A stretch of DNA of 32,190 nt from an uncultured Collinsella sp. (GTDB lineage Bacteria > Actinomycetota > Coriobacteriia > Coriobacteriales > Coriobacteriaceae), in the NCBI GenBank assembly GCA_902493125.1, contig CABUOF010000022.1, positions 1 to 32,190 on the forward strand, in the 5' to 3' direction. Below the pieces are notes generated by a model. The model saw only the letters and a list, made by a program, of their open reading frames with translations. It searched no databases and was not told where the DNA came from. Positions 1-7,563 of the stretch are shown here, piece by piece; within the stretch, counting starts at the first letter, position 1, and every line of letters begins with the position of its first letter. A program made the translations under genes and the position numbers.

Positions 1-1
1 A

Positions 2-2116
2 ACCGAGGCAAATCTGCTCGACCTTATGGGTGTGGCGAAGATGCAGTTCGTCATTCCCGTGTACCAGCGAGTTTACTCGTGGAGTGTAAAAGAGTGCGAG
101 GTGCTTTGGGATGACGTCATGCGAGCGGGTCGTGATGGCGTATCGCACTTCGTGGGGTCGATGCTCTATATCCCCGAGTCCGAGAGTTCTGCCACGAGCA
201 TTTCGCGCGTGCTTCTGATTGACGGGCAGCAGCGCATGACGACGTTTTCGTTGATGATTGCTGCCTTGGCTGACTATCTGGAGGGTAATCCCGACAAGGC
301 CGGCTTCCTTGGCGATCTCAAGATCTCAGCGCTGCGGAAGAACTACCTCTTTAACGATGATGACTACAACGGTCTGGCGCGCTACAAGTTGGTGCTCTCG
401 CAGGACGATAAAGAGACGCTGTTCTCCATCGTGTCTGGGTCTCCCGTGCCAGATGAAAAATCGGATCGCATTGTCGAGAACCATGCGTTCTTCCGTGAAA
501 AGATGCACGGGAAATCATTCGACCCTGCAAGGCTTTGGGCGGGACTAAACCGTGTGCAGGTCATCGACACTAAGCTCACCGCTGGCGTTGATAATGCCCA
601 GCTCATATTTGAGTCCATGAACTCCAAGGGTAAGCCGCTCACGCCTATTGACCTCATTCGTAACTACGTTCTTATGTCGCTTCCCAACGACGAGCAGACC
701 AAGCTTTACGAGGGTTACTGGCATCCGCTCGAGCGTTTGTTCGGAAAGGGCGGCGAGGAAGAGTTCAATGCATTTATCTGGTACTGGCTGTGGCTCAAGG
801 TTCCCAATAGGATGCCAAAGGAGAACGAAGCCTACCATGAGTTCAAACGCTATTTCGCCGACGACTACGATGGGGATACCGAGGACCTGCTGAAGGAACT
901 CCGCGAATATGCGCAAAGATATGCCAGGTTGTTCCTTGGCAAGGAGAAAGACGATGGCCTGCACCAAGTATTCGGCAGAATCGTAAGCCTTGATGTGAAG
1001 CAGATCAGGCCTCTTTTGATGCTGCTTTACTCGGTTTACGAGGGAAATATGTTGAACCGCAATGCGTTTCTCCGTATCTGCGAGACCATCGAGTCGTTTC
1101 TGTTCAGGCGGGCGGTTTGCGGCAGGCTTACCACGGGTCTAAATAATTTCTTTGCCGGCATGTATCGCAATCTTGAGCAACAGGACGATATAGAGGAGTA
1201 CGTTACGGCGATGCTCCTTATCCACAGTAGCGGTATGACTGCGTACTTCCCGACAGACGAGCATTTTGTCGAGGAGTTTAAGACGCGTGACTGCTACAAC
1301 CGCTTCTCCAAAAAGCGCTATTACCTGGAGCGCATGGAGAACTGGCACCACCCGAAGGAGTCCATCTCGGCTGACGATTACCAGATCGAGCACGTCATGC
1401 CCCAGACGATTGATGATGAGCACGGCTGGAAGGAATCGCTTGGCGAGAACTGGGAAGACGTCCACGACAGGCTGTGCAATAACTTGGGAAATCTAACGCT
1501 GACGGGCTACAACCAGGAGTACTCAAACCGGTCGTTCTCGGACAAGCTCAATCTTCCTGGCGTGGGGCTTAAGTGCAGTCCGCTCCACCTGAACAAGTCG
1601 ATCGCCTCGCATGAAAAATGGGGCGAGGCGGAGATTGGGCAGCGCGCGGACGAGCTGGCGAAAGAGGCATGTGAGATATGGAAATATCCCGACCTTCCGG
1701 CAGATGTCGTCGACAAGTACCGTCCTTCTCGTGGGGAGTCTGACGAGGCTCCTGTCTGGACTTTGCAGGAGAATCACCCCACTTTTGCTGAAGGCGGACT
1801 CAACCAGAAACTTTTCGATGAGGTACGCGAGTCCGTTCTGAGTGGTAACCCTTCGTGGGAGTCCTATATAGCCAAGTACTATGTGGGCTTCAGGTCGGGC
1901 AAGCGAAAACTGCATGCCGTGCTAGAAGGCAGGACCAGCAACGGTGGTTGGATTGCCGTCGGCCTGGCAAAGAGTGTGGATGATCTAACGGATCCAGAGG
2001 ACATATGCCAGGACAAACGCACACAGGGTGGATTTGGCCCGGGCCTACCAACCTATGTTGCCCTTCGGAATGCCGATGACATTCCCGCGGTACTCGATCT
2101 TATAAAGCAGTGCTAG
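2..2116 (+). CDS. GmrSD-like DUF262/DUF1524 nuclease (5' end cut by window edge)
   Basis: Probable type IV restriction-like or nucleotide-dependent nuclease of the GmrSD group. Numbering from the first in-window ATG (position 26): a ParB-like DUF262 part holds FVIPVYQRVYSW (residues 8-19) and DGQQR (66-70). The DUF1524 HNH-like part holds IEHVMPQ (454-460) followed by NLGNLTLTGYNQ. The last ~110 residues (ending VALRNADDIPAVLDLIKQC) look like a DUF5655-type tail. The frame stays open upstream of position 26 and reads TEANLLDL, which is how DUF262 proteins usually begin, so the true start is probably left of the window. Both signature motifs are intact and no frameshift is seen. GmrSD acts on modified phage DNA, but many DUF262/DUF1524 proteins have no known target, so defence is inferred from the family. 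No partner defence gene is visible downstream. Confidence 0.88.
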   Translation, partial: TEANLLDLMGVAKMQFVIPVYQRVYSWSVKECEVLWDDVMRAGRDGVSHFVGSMLYIPESESSATSISRVLLIDGQQRMTTFSLMIAALADYLEGNPDKAGFLGDLKISALRKNYLFNDDDYNGLARYKLVLSQDDKETLFSIVSGSPVPDEKSDRIVENHAFFREKMHGKSFDPARLWAGLNRVQVIDTKLTAGVDNAQLIFESMNSKGKPLTPIDLIRNYVLMSLPNDEQTKLYEGYWHPLERLFGKGGEEEFNAFIWYWLWLKVPNRMPKENEAYHEFKRYFADDYDGDTEDLLKELREYAQRYARLFLGKEKDDGLHQVFGRIVSLDVKQIRPLLMLLYSVYEGNMLNRNAFLRICETIESFLFRRAVCGRLTTGLNNFFAGMYRNLEQQDDIEEYVTAMLLIHSSGMTAYFPTDEHFVEEFKTRDCYNRFSKKRYYLERMENWHHPKESISADDYQIEHVMPQTIDDEHGWKESLGENWEDVHDRLCNNLGNLTLTGYNQEYSNRSFSDKLNLPGVGLKCSPLHLNKSIASHEKWGEAEIGQRADELAKEACEIWKYPDLPADVVDKYRPSRGESDEAPVWTLQENHPTFAEGGLNQKLFDEVRESVLSGNPSWESYIAKYYVGFRSGKRKLHAVLEGRTSNGGWIAVGLAKSVDDLTDPEDICQDKRTQGGFGPGLPTYVALRNADDIPAVLDLIKQC

Positions 2117-2150
2117 GCAAGGGCCGGGAATCTAATTCTCGGCCCTTGCC
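2116..2150 (+). terminator. Hairpin after the DUF262 gene
   Basis: An 11-bp perfect stem (GGCAAGGGCCG, 2116-2126, against 2140-2150) begins on the last base of the stop codon. Inner pairs including one G-T wobble can lengthen it to about 15 bp with a 5-nt loop. No T-tract follows, so it is a stable 3' hairpin and only a possible intrinsic terminator. Confidence 0.55.
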
Positions 2151-2182
2151 ATCTCGGAATTGCCGATGGCTTATCTGCCCGT

Positions 2183-2476
2183 TTACACCCCCGCAATCCC
2201 GCGTGCCGCACTCAGCAGCTCGTACTCCCTCTGGCTCCACTGGTGCAGCTCGGACGCGCGTACGGCGTCGCGGCACAGGTCCAGGAACACCTCAGCTCCC
2301 TCACAGAAGCACTCGCGGGCAAAGTCGCCCGAGCCGCTTGCGACACACGCGCTGTCGGCAAAGAGCTTCCAACTAGACGGCTCACGCAAGTCGTCTCCGA
2401 ACAACTTGATCTGCAGAACAAGTGGGCCGCCAGCGGCACATGGCCCTTCTTCCAACGCCTGCACCGTAAAGCGCAT
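2183..2476 (-). CDS. Small hypothetical protein (97 aa)
   Basis: No family is recognised. This minus-strand frame is chosen over overlapping frames because its protein looks natural: a mixed N-terminal part (MRFTVQALEEG, then LVLQIKLFGDD) and a C-terminal half of likely amphipathic helices (AEVFLDLCRDAVRASELHQW), without the Arg/Ser/Pro bias of the shadow frames. No Shine-Dalgarno sequence precedes the ATG. A TATACT hexamer lies 12 nt upstream, so a nearly leaderless message is possible. Three CGGAAAAGTGT repeats lie just upstream. It is convergent with the DUF262 gene. It could be a remnant of a larger gene or not a gene at all. Confidence 0.4.
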   Translation of the reverse strand: MRFTVQALEEGPCAAGGPLVLQIKLFGDDLREPSSWKLFADSACVASGSGDFARECFCEGAEVFLDLCRDAVRASELHQWSQREYELLSAARGIAGV

Positions 2477-2499
2477 CTGGAGGGACAGAGTATAAAATC

Positions 2500-2576
2500 C
2501 GGAAAAGTGTCGAAATAGGCACCCCCAAACTTCGGAAAAGTGTCAAATTCGATAGGCAAATTATCCGGAAAAGTGT
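2500..2576. repeat. Three direct 11-bp repeats with exact 33-bp period
   Basis: CGGAAAAGTGT occurs at 2500-2510, 2533-2543 and 2566-2576, on the minus strand ACACTTTTCCG. Start-to-start distance is 33 bp both times, about three helical turns, so copies would lie on the same DNA face. Bases between copies are not conserved in register. The array is just upstream of the minus-strand 97-aa ORF and suggests a cooperative protein-binding array (operator or iteron). Confidence 0.6.
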
Positions 2577-2609
2577 AGCTGGATGACAAAACAGCACTTA
2601 GAAGCCGGT

Positions 2610-2628
2610 GCTGGATGCGGGATCCAGC
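2610..2628 (-). terminator. Short hairpin after the membrane protein gene
   Basis: GCTGGAT (2610-2616) pairs with ATCCAGC (2622-2628) around a 5-nt loop, 19 nt past the stop codon of the minus-strand membrane protein gene. There is no clear T-tract on the minus strand, so it is a weak terminator candidate. Confidence 0.35.
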
Positions 2629-2646
2629 GGCCGCCTTCAGCTCTCG

Positions 2647-3633
2647 CTACTCGTCGTCTCCGTCGTTGGGGTCGCCCTTGAGGGTGTTGATGTCCAGGTA
2701 CTGGTTATCGTCCTCTTTTTGCTGGGTTTCCGACTCCGCTTGGGTGGGGCCGCGGAACAGCTGGAATCCCTCAAACGCAATGACGCCGAGCAGGGCAATG
2801 ACAATGGCGATAAAGGCAACCTTGACTGCCTGCGGAAATTCCGAGAAACGCAGCGCCTTTTCCTTGGCGTAATAATCGGCGAAGCGCTCTTCGCCCGTGC
2901 TTTTGGTATAAGCCGGTGCGGACGCGGCCTCCGGGTCATATTCCGGTGCGGGCGTGGCAGCGTACGGATCGTTGAGATAATCGCTCGATGCGGTGCCATA
3001 ATCCTCGGTCTCGATGCGACCGTTGCCAGCATAGCCATCGGAATAATCGGAATATGCCGCACCGCCCTCATAGTCCGCGGCGCTCGTGTTGGCGGCAAAA
3101 AGCGGGTTAACTGGAACATCGAGCGCCGGCATGCCGGTAGAGGTCTTGTCCAGATCGGCTGCAGCCCAGGAATCGTAGGCAACTTGATGGGCAACGGGCT
3201 CATCGAGCCTTGCGACCGGAGGCTTGCGTGCCGCAGGAACAGGCAACTGCTGGGCGCTGTACATAACAGTGCTGTCGGCCGATTTGCCCTGCGTCGCTGC
3301 AGCGAGAAATGCCGCCGTCTCGGACGGGTCGCTTGCGGGGCGGGGAGCGGGCGTGGGCGCCGAAGTGGGTGCGGGCGTAGGCGCGGGCGCCGAAACAGGC
3401 GACTGCGCAGGAGTCGGCGCAGATGCGGGCTTAGGCGCAAGTGCGGGATTGGGGTTTGACGGGCGAGCCCCGCCGCCCATGAGTTCGTCGGCGGTCCACG
3501 GGCGATCATCCATCACGTCGTCAAGGCTTAGCGAAAACAGGTCGTCTTCACCCTCATCGAACATGCGGTGCACATGTCCACCAATTGCCGGAATCAATCC
3601 GCGACCGGTGCATGATGCCTTGCTCAACGCCAT
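2647..3633 (-). CDS. Hypothetical Pro/Ala-rich single-pass membrane protein (328 aa)
   Basis: No family is recognised. The start at 3633 (MALSKASCTGRG) is preferred over an upstream ATG at 3729 because AAAGGATGG precedes it at good spacing. From N to C terminus: a conserved-looking acidic segment (MFDEGEDDLFSLSLDDVMDD), a low-complexity Pro/Ala linker (about residues 55-105) with many AP/TP pairs, a polar region rich in Tyr, Asp and Ala, one hydrophobic helix (about 272-293, VAFIAIVIALLGVIAFEGF) and a ~35-residue acidic tail ending GDDE. There is no N-terminal signal peptide, so a cytoplasmic N-terminus with a late membrane anchor is likely. The layout resembles actinobacterial cell-envelope scaffolds, but no function can be assigned. 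It is transcribed in the same direction as the YheO-like regulator, 123 bp downstream of it. Confidence 0.75.
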   Translation of the reverse strand: MALSKASCTGRGLIPAIGGHVHRMFDEGEDDLFSLSLDDVMDDRPWTADELMGGGARPSNPNPALAPKPASAPTPAQSPVSAPAPTPAPTSAPTPAPRPASDPSETAAFLAAATQGKSADSTVMYSAQQLPVPAARKPPVARLDEPVAHQVAYDSWAAADLDKTSTGMPALDVPVNPLFAANTSAADYEGGAAYSDYSDGYAGNGRIETEDYGTASSDYLNDPYAATPAPEYDPEAASAPAYTKSTGEERFADYYAKEKALRFSEFPQAVKVAFIAIVIALLGVIAFEGFQLFRGPTQAESETQQKEDDNQYLDINTLKGDPNDGDDE

Positions 3634-3667
3634 TCTGTTCCATCCTTTCGAAATACTAATGACATCG

Positions 3668-3673
3668 ATTATA
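3668..3673 (-). promoter_or_regulatory. Candidate -10 box for the membrane protein gene
   Basis: The minus strand reads TATAAT here, 34 bp upstream of the chosen start codon. No convincing -35 box is seen 16-18 bp further upstream. It is the main reason to think this gene has its own promoter. Confidence 0.35.
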
Positions 3674-3756
3674 TGGAACTTCCCAAGCGGCCCGGTCTTG
3701 GATTCGTGCTTTCCAGAACTCGCACCCAAAAGGGGAGGGGCAATCCAGGCGAGTGC

Positions 3757-4410
3757 CTACTTGTCGCCGGCCGCCGCCTTGGCCTCATTGAGGTAGCTAT
3801 AGAAGCTGTACTTGGAGATGCCAAAGAACTCGCAGGCGCGCTCGCTCGACTTGGAAATGAGGAAGGCGCCGCGACGGTCGAGGTAGCCAATGGCACGAAT
3901 GCGCTCGTCTTTGGTCATGAGTGCCGCGGGCTTGCCCACAAACTGCTCGCACTCGTGCAGCAGGTCCTCGAGCAGGTCGCCGATGTTCTTGGTAATGGGC
4001 TCGGGCTCGGTATAGCCCGTGCCGCCGGTGCCGGTAAAGGCGTCGAGCGAACGCTCAAAAGCCTTCATAAGCGTAATGTCAAAGTTGATGCCCAAAATGC
4101 CGACGGGCTTGCCTTCGTCGTTGCGGATAAAGATGGTCGAGGACTTGAGCAGCTTGCCATCGGTGGTTTTAGTGAGGTACGGCTCGCGGTCGTGTACGTC
4201 GGTGCTGCCCTCGTGCATGGACTCAAACACAATATGGCTGGGGCCGTCACCCAGTTTGCGCCCGCTGACGTGGCCGTTTTCGATCACTACGATGGAGTGG
4301 TCCACGTCCTCGGTCTCCAGATCGTGGACGACGACTTCGCAGTTGGGGCCAAATTGGAGCGCCAGGCCGTGTGCGAGGCGCTTGTAAAACTCAATCTGTG
4401 CGGGGGTCAT
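3757..4410 (-). CDS. YheO-type PAS/HTH transcriptional regulator (217 aa)
   Basis: DNA-binding regulator with an N-terminal YheO-like PAS domain (about residues 5-125; IVVIENGHVSGRKLGDGPS, then GKPVGILGINFDIT) and a C-terminal HTH_22-type helix-turn-helix (about 160-212; KDERIRAIGYLDRRGAF, ERACEFFGISKYSFYSYL). The start at 4410 (MTPAQIEFYKRLA) has AGGAAGG a few bases upstream; a longer frame to 4485 has no such signal and an unlikely leader. YheO-like proteins often sense small metabolites and sit beside amino-acid or purine catabolism genes. Here it is divergent from ygeX across a 277-bp gap with paired palindromes, so it probably controls the ygeX-ygeY-ygeW set and perhaps itself. The ligand is unknown. 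Confidence 0.88.
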   Translation of the reverse strand: MTPAQIEFYKRLAHGLALQFGPNCEVVVHDLETEDVDHSIVVIENGHVSGRKLGDGPSHIVFESMHEGSTDVHDREPYLTKTTDGKLLKSSTIFIRNDEGKPVGILGINFDITLMKAFERSLDAFTGTGGTGYTEPEPITKNIGDLLEDLLHECEQFVGKPAALMTKDERIRAIGYLDRRGAFLISKSSERACEFFGISKYSFYSYLNEAKAAAGDK

Positions 4411-4529
4411 GGGTGCCTTCCTAAAAATTAGTTTGGGCACACTTTGCCATAAACCACATCTGTTCGCAAACAAATCCATCAACAAGGCAATTCATGACCG
4501 TTCGGCGGCGAAAAAGTACCGATTACGGC

Positions 4530-4547
4530 AACAAACAATTTGTTAGG
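4530..4547. promoter_or_regulatory. Operator-like palindrome A
   Basis: AACAAA and TTTGTT arms (perfect 6-bp inverted repeat) around the spacer CAA, followed by AGG. It shares both arms and flank with the palindrome at 4581. Likely binding site of the adjacent YheO-type regulator, by inference from position. Confidence 0.5.
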
Positions 4548-4580
4548 TTTGCCAATCAAAAAGTGTGATAGAACAGTGCT

Positions 4581-4598
4581 AACAAACTTTTTGTTTGG
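4581..4598. promoter_or_regulatory. Operator-like palindrome B
   Basis: AACAAA and TTTGTT arms around the spacer CTT, followed by TGG, 51 bp from palindrome A (about five helical turns). It lies about 90 bp before the ygeX start codon, where a repressor or activator would act. Confidence 0.5.
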
Positions 4599-4687
4599 CA
4601 TCCACATAAAAGTTCAGTCGCATGAATGGGAATGGGCTGAAACGCGTATGCGGGAGCCGGCAAGAGAGGACTTAAGGAGTTCACCGT

Positions 4688-5902
4688 ATGGCCGATAAGA
4701 TCCAGTGGGCGGGCAACACGATGCCCAAGAGCGATGACAAGCACTTGGGAATCATGAGTCTCGACCACGTGAAGAAGGCCCGCGCCTTCCACCAGTCGTT
4801 CCCCCAGTACACCGTCACTCCGCTTGCCCGCCTGGACGGCCAGGCTGCGCGCCTGGGTCTGTCCAACCTGTGCGTTAAGGACGAGAGCTATCGCTTTGGC
4901 CTCAACGCCTTTAAGGTTCTGGGCGGTTCGTTTGCCATGGCCAACTACATTGCCGACGAGACCGGCAAGGACGTTGCCGAGTGCACCTTCGATTACCTGA
5001 CTTCCGATCAGCTGGTCAAGGACTTTGGCCAGGCTACCTTCTTTACCGCCACCGACGGCAACCATGGCCGCGGTGTGGCATGGGCTGCCAACAAGCTGGG
5101 CCAGAAGGCCGTCGTGCACATGCCCAAGGGTTCCACCAAGCCCCGCTTTGATAACATCGCCGCCGAGGGCGCAACGGTGACCATCGAAGAGGTCAACTAC
5201 GACGAGTGCGTGCGCATGGCCGCTGCCGAGGCCGACGCCTGCGAGCGCGGCGTCATCGTTCAGGACACCGCCTGGGAGGGCTACGAGAAGATCCCGTCCT
5301 GGATCATGGAGGGTTACGGCACCATGGCTTCCGAGGCTGCCGAGCAGCTGCGCGAGATGGCCATCAACCGCCCGACGCACGTGTTTGTCCAGGCTGGCGT
5401 GGGTTCGCTCGCCGGCGCCGTGGTGGGCTACTTCACCAACCTGTATCCCGATAACCCGCCCACCTTCGTCGTGGCTGAGTGCGCGCCTGCCGCCTGTCTG
5501 TACAAGGGCGCTGCCGCCGGCGACGGCGATCCGCGCATCGTGGACGGCGACATGCCCTCCATCATGGCCGGTCTGTGCTGCGGCGAGCCCAACATTCTGG
5601 GCTGGGATATCCTGCGCAACCACGTCACCGCCTTCGTGTCCTGCCCCGACTGGGTCACCGCTCGCGGCATGCGCACCCTGGGCGCTCCCGAGAAGGGCGA
5701 CCCGCGCGTCATCTCCGGCGAGTCCGGCGCTGTGACCACCGGCCTGGTCGAGACCCTCATGCTCGATCCCGAGTACGCCGAGCTCAAGGAACTCATCGGC
5801 CTGGACAAGACGAGCTCCGTGCTCTGCTTCTCCACCGAGGGCGACACCGATCCCGACCAGTATCGCCGCATTGTTTGGGAAGGCGAATATCCCACTTGCT
5901 AA
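4688..5902 (+). CDS. ygeX: Diaminopropionate ammonia-lyase YgeX
   Basis: Cytoplasmic PLP enzyme of fold type II that splits 2,3-diaminopropionate into pyruvate and two ammonia. The sequence follows the E. coli YgeX pattern: the PLP-binding lysine lies in RFGLNAFKVLGG (Lys76), followed by a TDGNHGRGVAWAA substrate/phosphate loop, with the Gly-rich stretch GVGSLAGAVVGYF later. The length, 404 aa, is typical (~400). The ATG at 4688 has AAGGAG upstream. It is the first gene of the set and is followed after 74 bp by ygeY and then ygeW. In E. coli and gut anaerobes this lyase sits with YgeW and YgeY in a cluster tied to purine/uric acid breakdown, where diaminopropionate is the expected intermediate; that role here is inferred. 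Confidence 0.95.
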   Translation: MADKIQWAGNTMPKSDDKHLGIMSLDHVKKARAFHQSFPQYTVTPLARLDGQAARLGLSNLCVKDESYRFGLNAFKVLGGSFAMANYIADETGKDVAECTFDYLTSDQLVKDFGQATFFTATDGNHGRGVAWAANKLGQKAVVHMPKGSTKPRFDNIAAEGATVTIEEVNYDECVRMAAAEADACERGVIVQDTAWEGYEKIPSWIMEGYGTMASEAAEQLREMAINRPTHVFVQAGVGSLAGAVVGYFTNLYPDNPPTFVVAECAPAACLYKGAAAGDGDPRIVDGDMPSIMAGLCCGEPNILGWDILRNHVTAFVSCPDWVTARGMRTLGAPEKGDPRVISGESGAVTTGLVETLMLDPEYAELKELIGLDKTSSVLCFSTEGDTDPDQYRRIVWEGEYPTC

Positions 5903-5909
5903 TCGTTGG

Positions 5910-5936
5910 GGCGGAGTAAATAGGTATCGCTCCGCC
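5910..5936 (+). other. Intercistronic hairpin between ygeX and ygeY
   Basis: GGCGGAG (5910-5916) pairs perfectly with CTCCGCC (5930-5936) around a 13-nt loop, 7 nt past the ygeX stop. No T-tract follows. It may protect the ygeX message or set ygeX/ygeY stoichiometry. Confidence 0.4.
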
Positions 5937-5976
5937 ACCTCACAGGTAGATTCCTTCGTTTGAAAGGTTATGAACA

Positions 5977-7362
5977 ATGGCTAAAGAACTCGATTTCGAC
6001 GCTATCAAGGCTGCTGCTGAGTCCCATCGTGCTGATATGACTCGCTTCCTGCGCGCTATGATCTCCCATCCCTCTGAGTCTTGCGAGGAGGGTGAGGTTG
6101 TTGCCTGCATCAAGGCCGAGATGGAGAGCCTTGGTTATGACGAGGTCAAGGTCGACGGCCTGGGCAACGTCATGGGCTTTATGGGCGAGGGCGACAAGAT
6201 CATCGCCATCGACTCTCACATCGACACCGTCGGCATCGGCAACATCGAGAACTGGGACGCCGATCCCTATGAGGGCTACGAGACCGACGAGATCATCTAC
6301 GGCCGCGGCGGCTCCGACCAGGAGGGTGGCATGGCTTCCGCTACCTACGCAGCCAAGATGATGAAGGACATGGGCCTCATCCCCGAGGGCTACAAGATCA
6401 TGGTCGTCGGCACCGTCCAGGAAGAGGACTGCGACGGCATGTGCTGGCAGTACATCTACAACAAGGACGGCATTAAGCCCGAGTTCGTCATTTCCACCGA
6501 GCCCACCGACGGCGGCATCTACCGCGGTCACCGCGGCCGCATGGAGATCCGCGTGGATATGCACGGTGTGTCCTGCCACGGCTCCGCTCCCGAGCGCGGC
6601 GACAACGCCATCTACAAGATGGCCGACATCATCGCCGACGTCCGCGCCCTCAACAACAACGGCTGCGACGAGTCGACCGACATCAAGGGTCTCGTCAAGA
6701 TGCTCGACCCCAAGTACAATCCCGAGCACTTCGAGGACGCCCGCTTCCTGGGCCGCGGCACCTGCACCGTCAGCCAGATCTTCTACACCAGCCCCAGCCG
6801 CTGCGCCGTGGCCGATTCCTGCGCCATCTCCATCGACCGTCGCATGACCGCCGGCGAGACCTGGGAGTCCTGCCTGGACGAGATCCGCAACCTGCCGGCC
6901 GCCAAGAAGTACGGCGACGACGTGAAGGTCTCCATGTACATGTACGACCGTCCGTCCTGGACCGGCGAGGTCTACGAGACCGAGGCTTACTTCCCCACGT
7001 GGATCAACAAGGAGACCGCTCCGCACGTCAAGGCCCTCGTCGACGCCCACAAGGCCATGTTCGGTGACGAGCGCATCGGCTGCGAGCCCAGCATGGACAA
7101 GCGCACCGGTCGCCCGCTGTGCGACAAGTGGACCTTCTCCACGAACTGCGTTTCCATCCAGGGCCGCTACGGCATCCCCTGCGTGGGCTTTGGCCCGGGT
7201 GCCGAGTCTCAGGCTCATGCTCCCAACGAGGTCACCTACAAGGACGACTTGGTCACCGCTGCCGCCATGTATGTGGCTGCCCTGAACCTCTACGATCCGA
7301 GCCAGGCCGATGGCGACGCCACCGTGTTCCGCGCCGGTCTGACCAACAACAAGATCGACTAG
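5977..7362 (+). CDS. ygeY: YgeY-type M20 family metallohydrolase
   Basis: Zinc-dependent amidohydrolase/peptidase of the M20 family, YgeY branch. Expected metal and catalytic residues are present: His81 and Asp83 in IDSHIDTVG, Asp114 in GRGGSDQEGG, Glu149/Glu150 in VGTVQEEDCDG, Glu175 in ISTEPTDGG and His414 in SQAHAPNE. The dimerisation-domain histidine is His201 in CHGSAPERG. The start at 5977 follows AAAGG at 9-10 nt. At 461 aa it is longer than E. coli YgeY (about 400); the extra length is partly a C-terminal tail after the last metal ligand. The exact substrate is not established. Being between ygeX and ygeW suggests it hydrolyses an acyl- or carbamoyl-diaminopropionate-like intermediate to feed YgeX. 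Confidence 0.92.
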   Translation: MAKELDFDAIKAAAESHRADMTRFLRAMISHPSESCEEGEVVACIKAEMESLGYDEVKVDGLGNVMGFMGEGDKIIAIDSHIDTVGIGNIENWDADPYEGYETDEIIYGRGGSDQEGGMASATYAAKMMKDMGLIPEGYKIMVVGTVQEEDCDGMCWQYIYNKDGIKPEFVISTEPTDGGIYRGHRGRMEIRVDMHGVSCHGSAPERGDNAIYKMADIIADVRALNNNGCDESTDIKGLVKMLDPKYNPEHFEDARFLGRGTCTVSQIFYTSPSRCAVADSCAISIDRRMTAGETWESCLDEIRNLPAAKKYGDDVKVSMYMYDRPSWTGEVYETEAYFPTWINKETAPHVKALVDAHKAMFGDERIGCEPSMDKRTGRPLCDKWTFSTNCVSIQGRYGIPCVGFGPGAESQAHAPNEVTYKDDLVTAAAMYVAALNLYDPSQADGDATVFRAGLTNNKID

Positions 7363-7563
7363 TCCCATTCCTCGATTTTGTTGAGCCGGGGACAGTTTAT
7401 GCCTCCGGCGCCTCCTGTTGACTTGGGGCCCGCGGTCGTTATCTCCCATGCTTCCTCAACGGTGGCGGGTCCTCGTCATGGTGCTCTGCATGTTCTAGCC
7501 ACACGCGCATGCCGGAGCACATCTACTCACTGCGATCGTTTCATCTTTAGAAAGGACATTTCC
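7363..7563 (+). promoter_or_regulatory. 201-bp gap before ygeW
   Basis: No gene is seen. An open frame extends upstream from ygeW through this gap, but its translation is unlike the family and lacks a ribosome binding site. TTGACT (7418-7423) with TATCTC (7440-7445) at 16 bp is a weak promoter candidate, so ygeW may have its own promoter. AGAAAGGA just before the ATG is the ribosome binding site. Confidence 0.3.

Larger units (their letters stand above)
4411..4687. promoter_or_regulatory. Divergent control region between regulator and ygeX
   Basis: This 277-bp gap contains no gene. It is AT-richer than its flanks. Two palindromes share the pattern AACAAA-N3-TTTGTT followed by nGG: 4530-4547 and 4581-4598, starting 51 bp apart. 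A lone half-site AACAAA lies at 4469-4474 within an imperfect TGTT-N4-AACA. No confident -35/-10 pair was found. The ygeX ribosome binding site (AAGGAG) is at the right end. Confidence 0.6.

Noticed and set aside
2500..2576. Possible CRISPR array
   Set aside because: Repeat cores are only 11 bp, spacers are 22 bp, there are three copies and no cas gene.
2617..2634. GGATCC and GCGGCCGC side by side, like a cloning-vector polylinker
   Set aside because: Flanking sequence is ordinary genomic DNA with a hairpin, and no vector sequence continues on either side; coincidence.
7387..7405. GCCGGGGACAGTTTATGCC as a possible REP-like end
   Set aside because: Only one copy is seen in the window and it has no partner or adjacent transposase.
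7378..7563. N-terminal extension of YgeW
   Set aside because: The upstream frame is open but lacks a ribosome binding site, and the family N-terminus begins at 7564.
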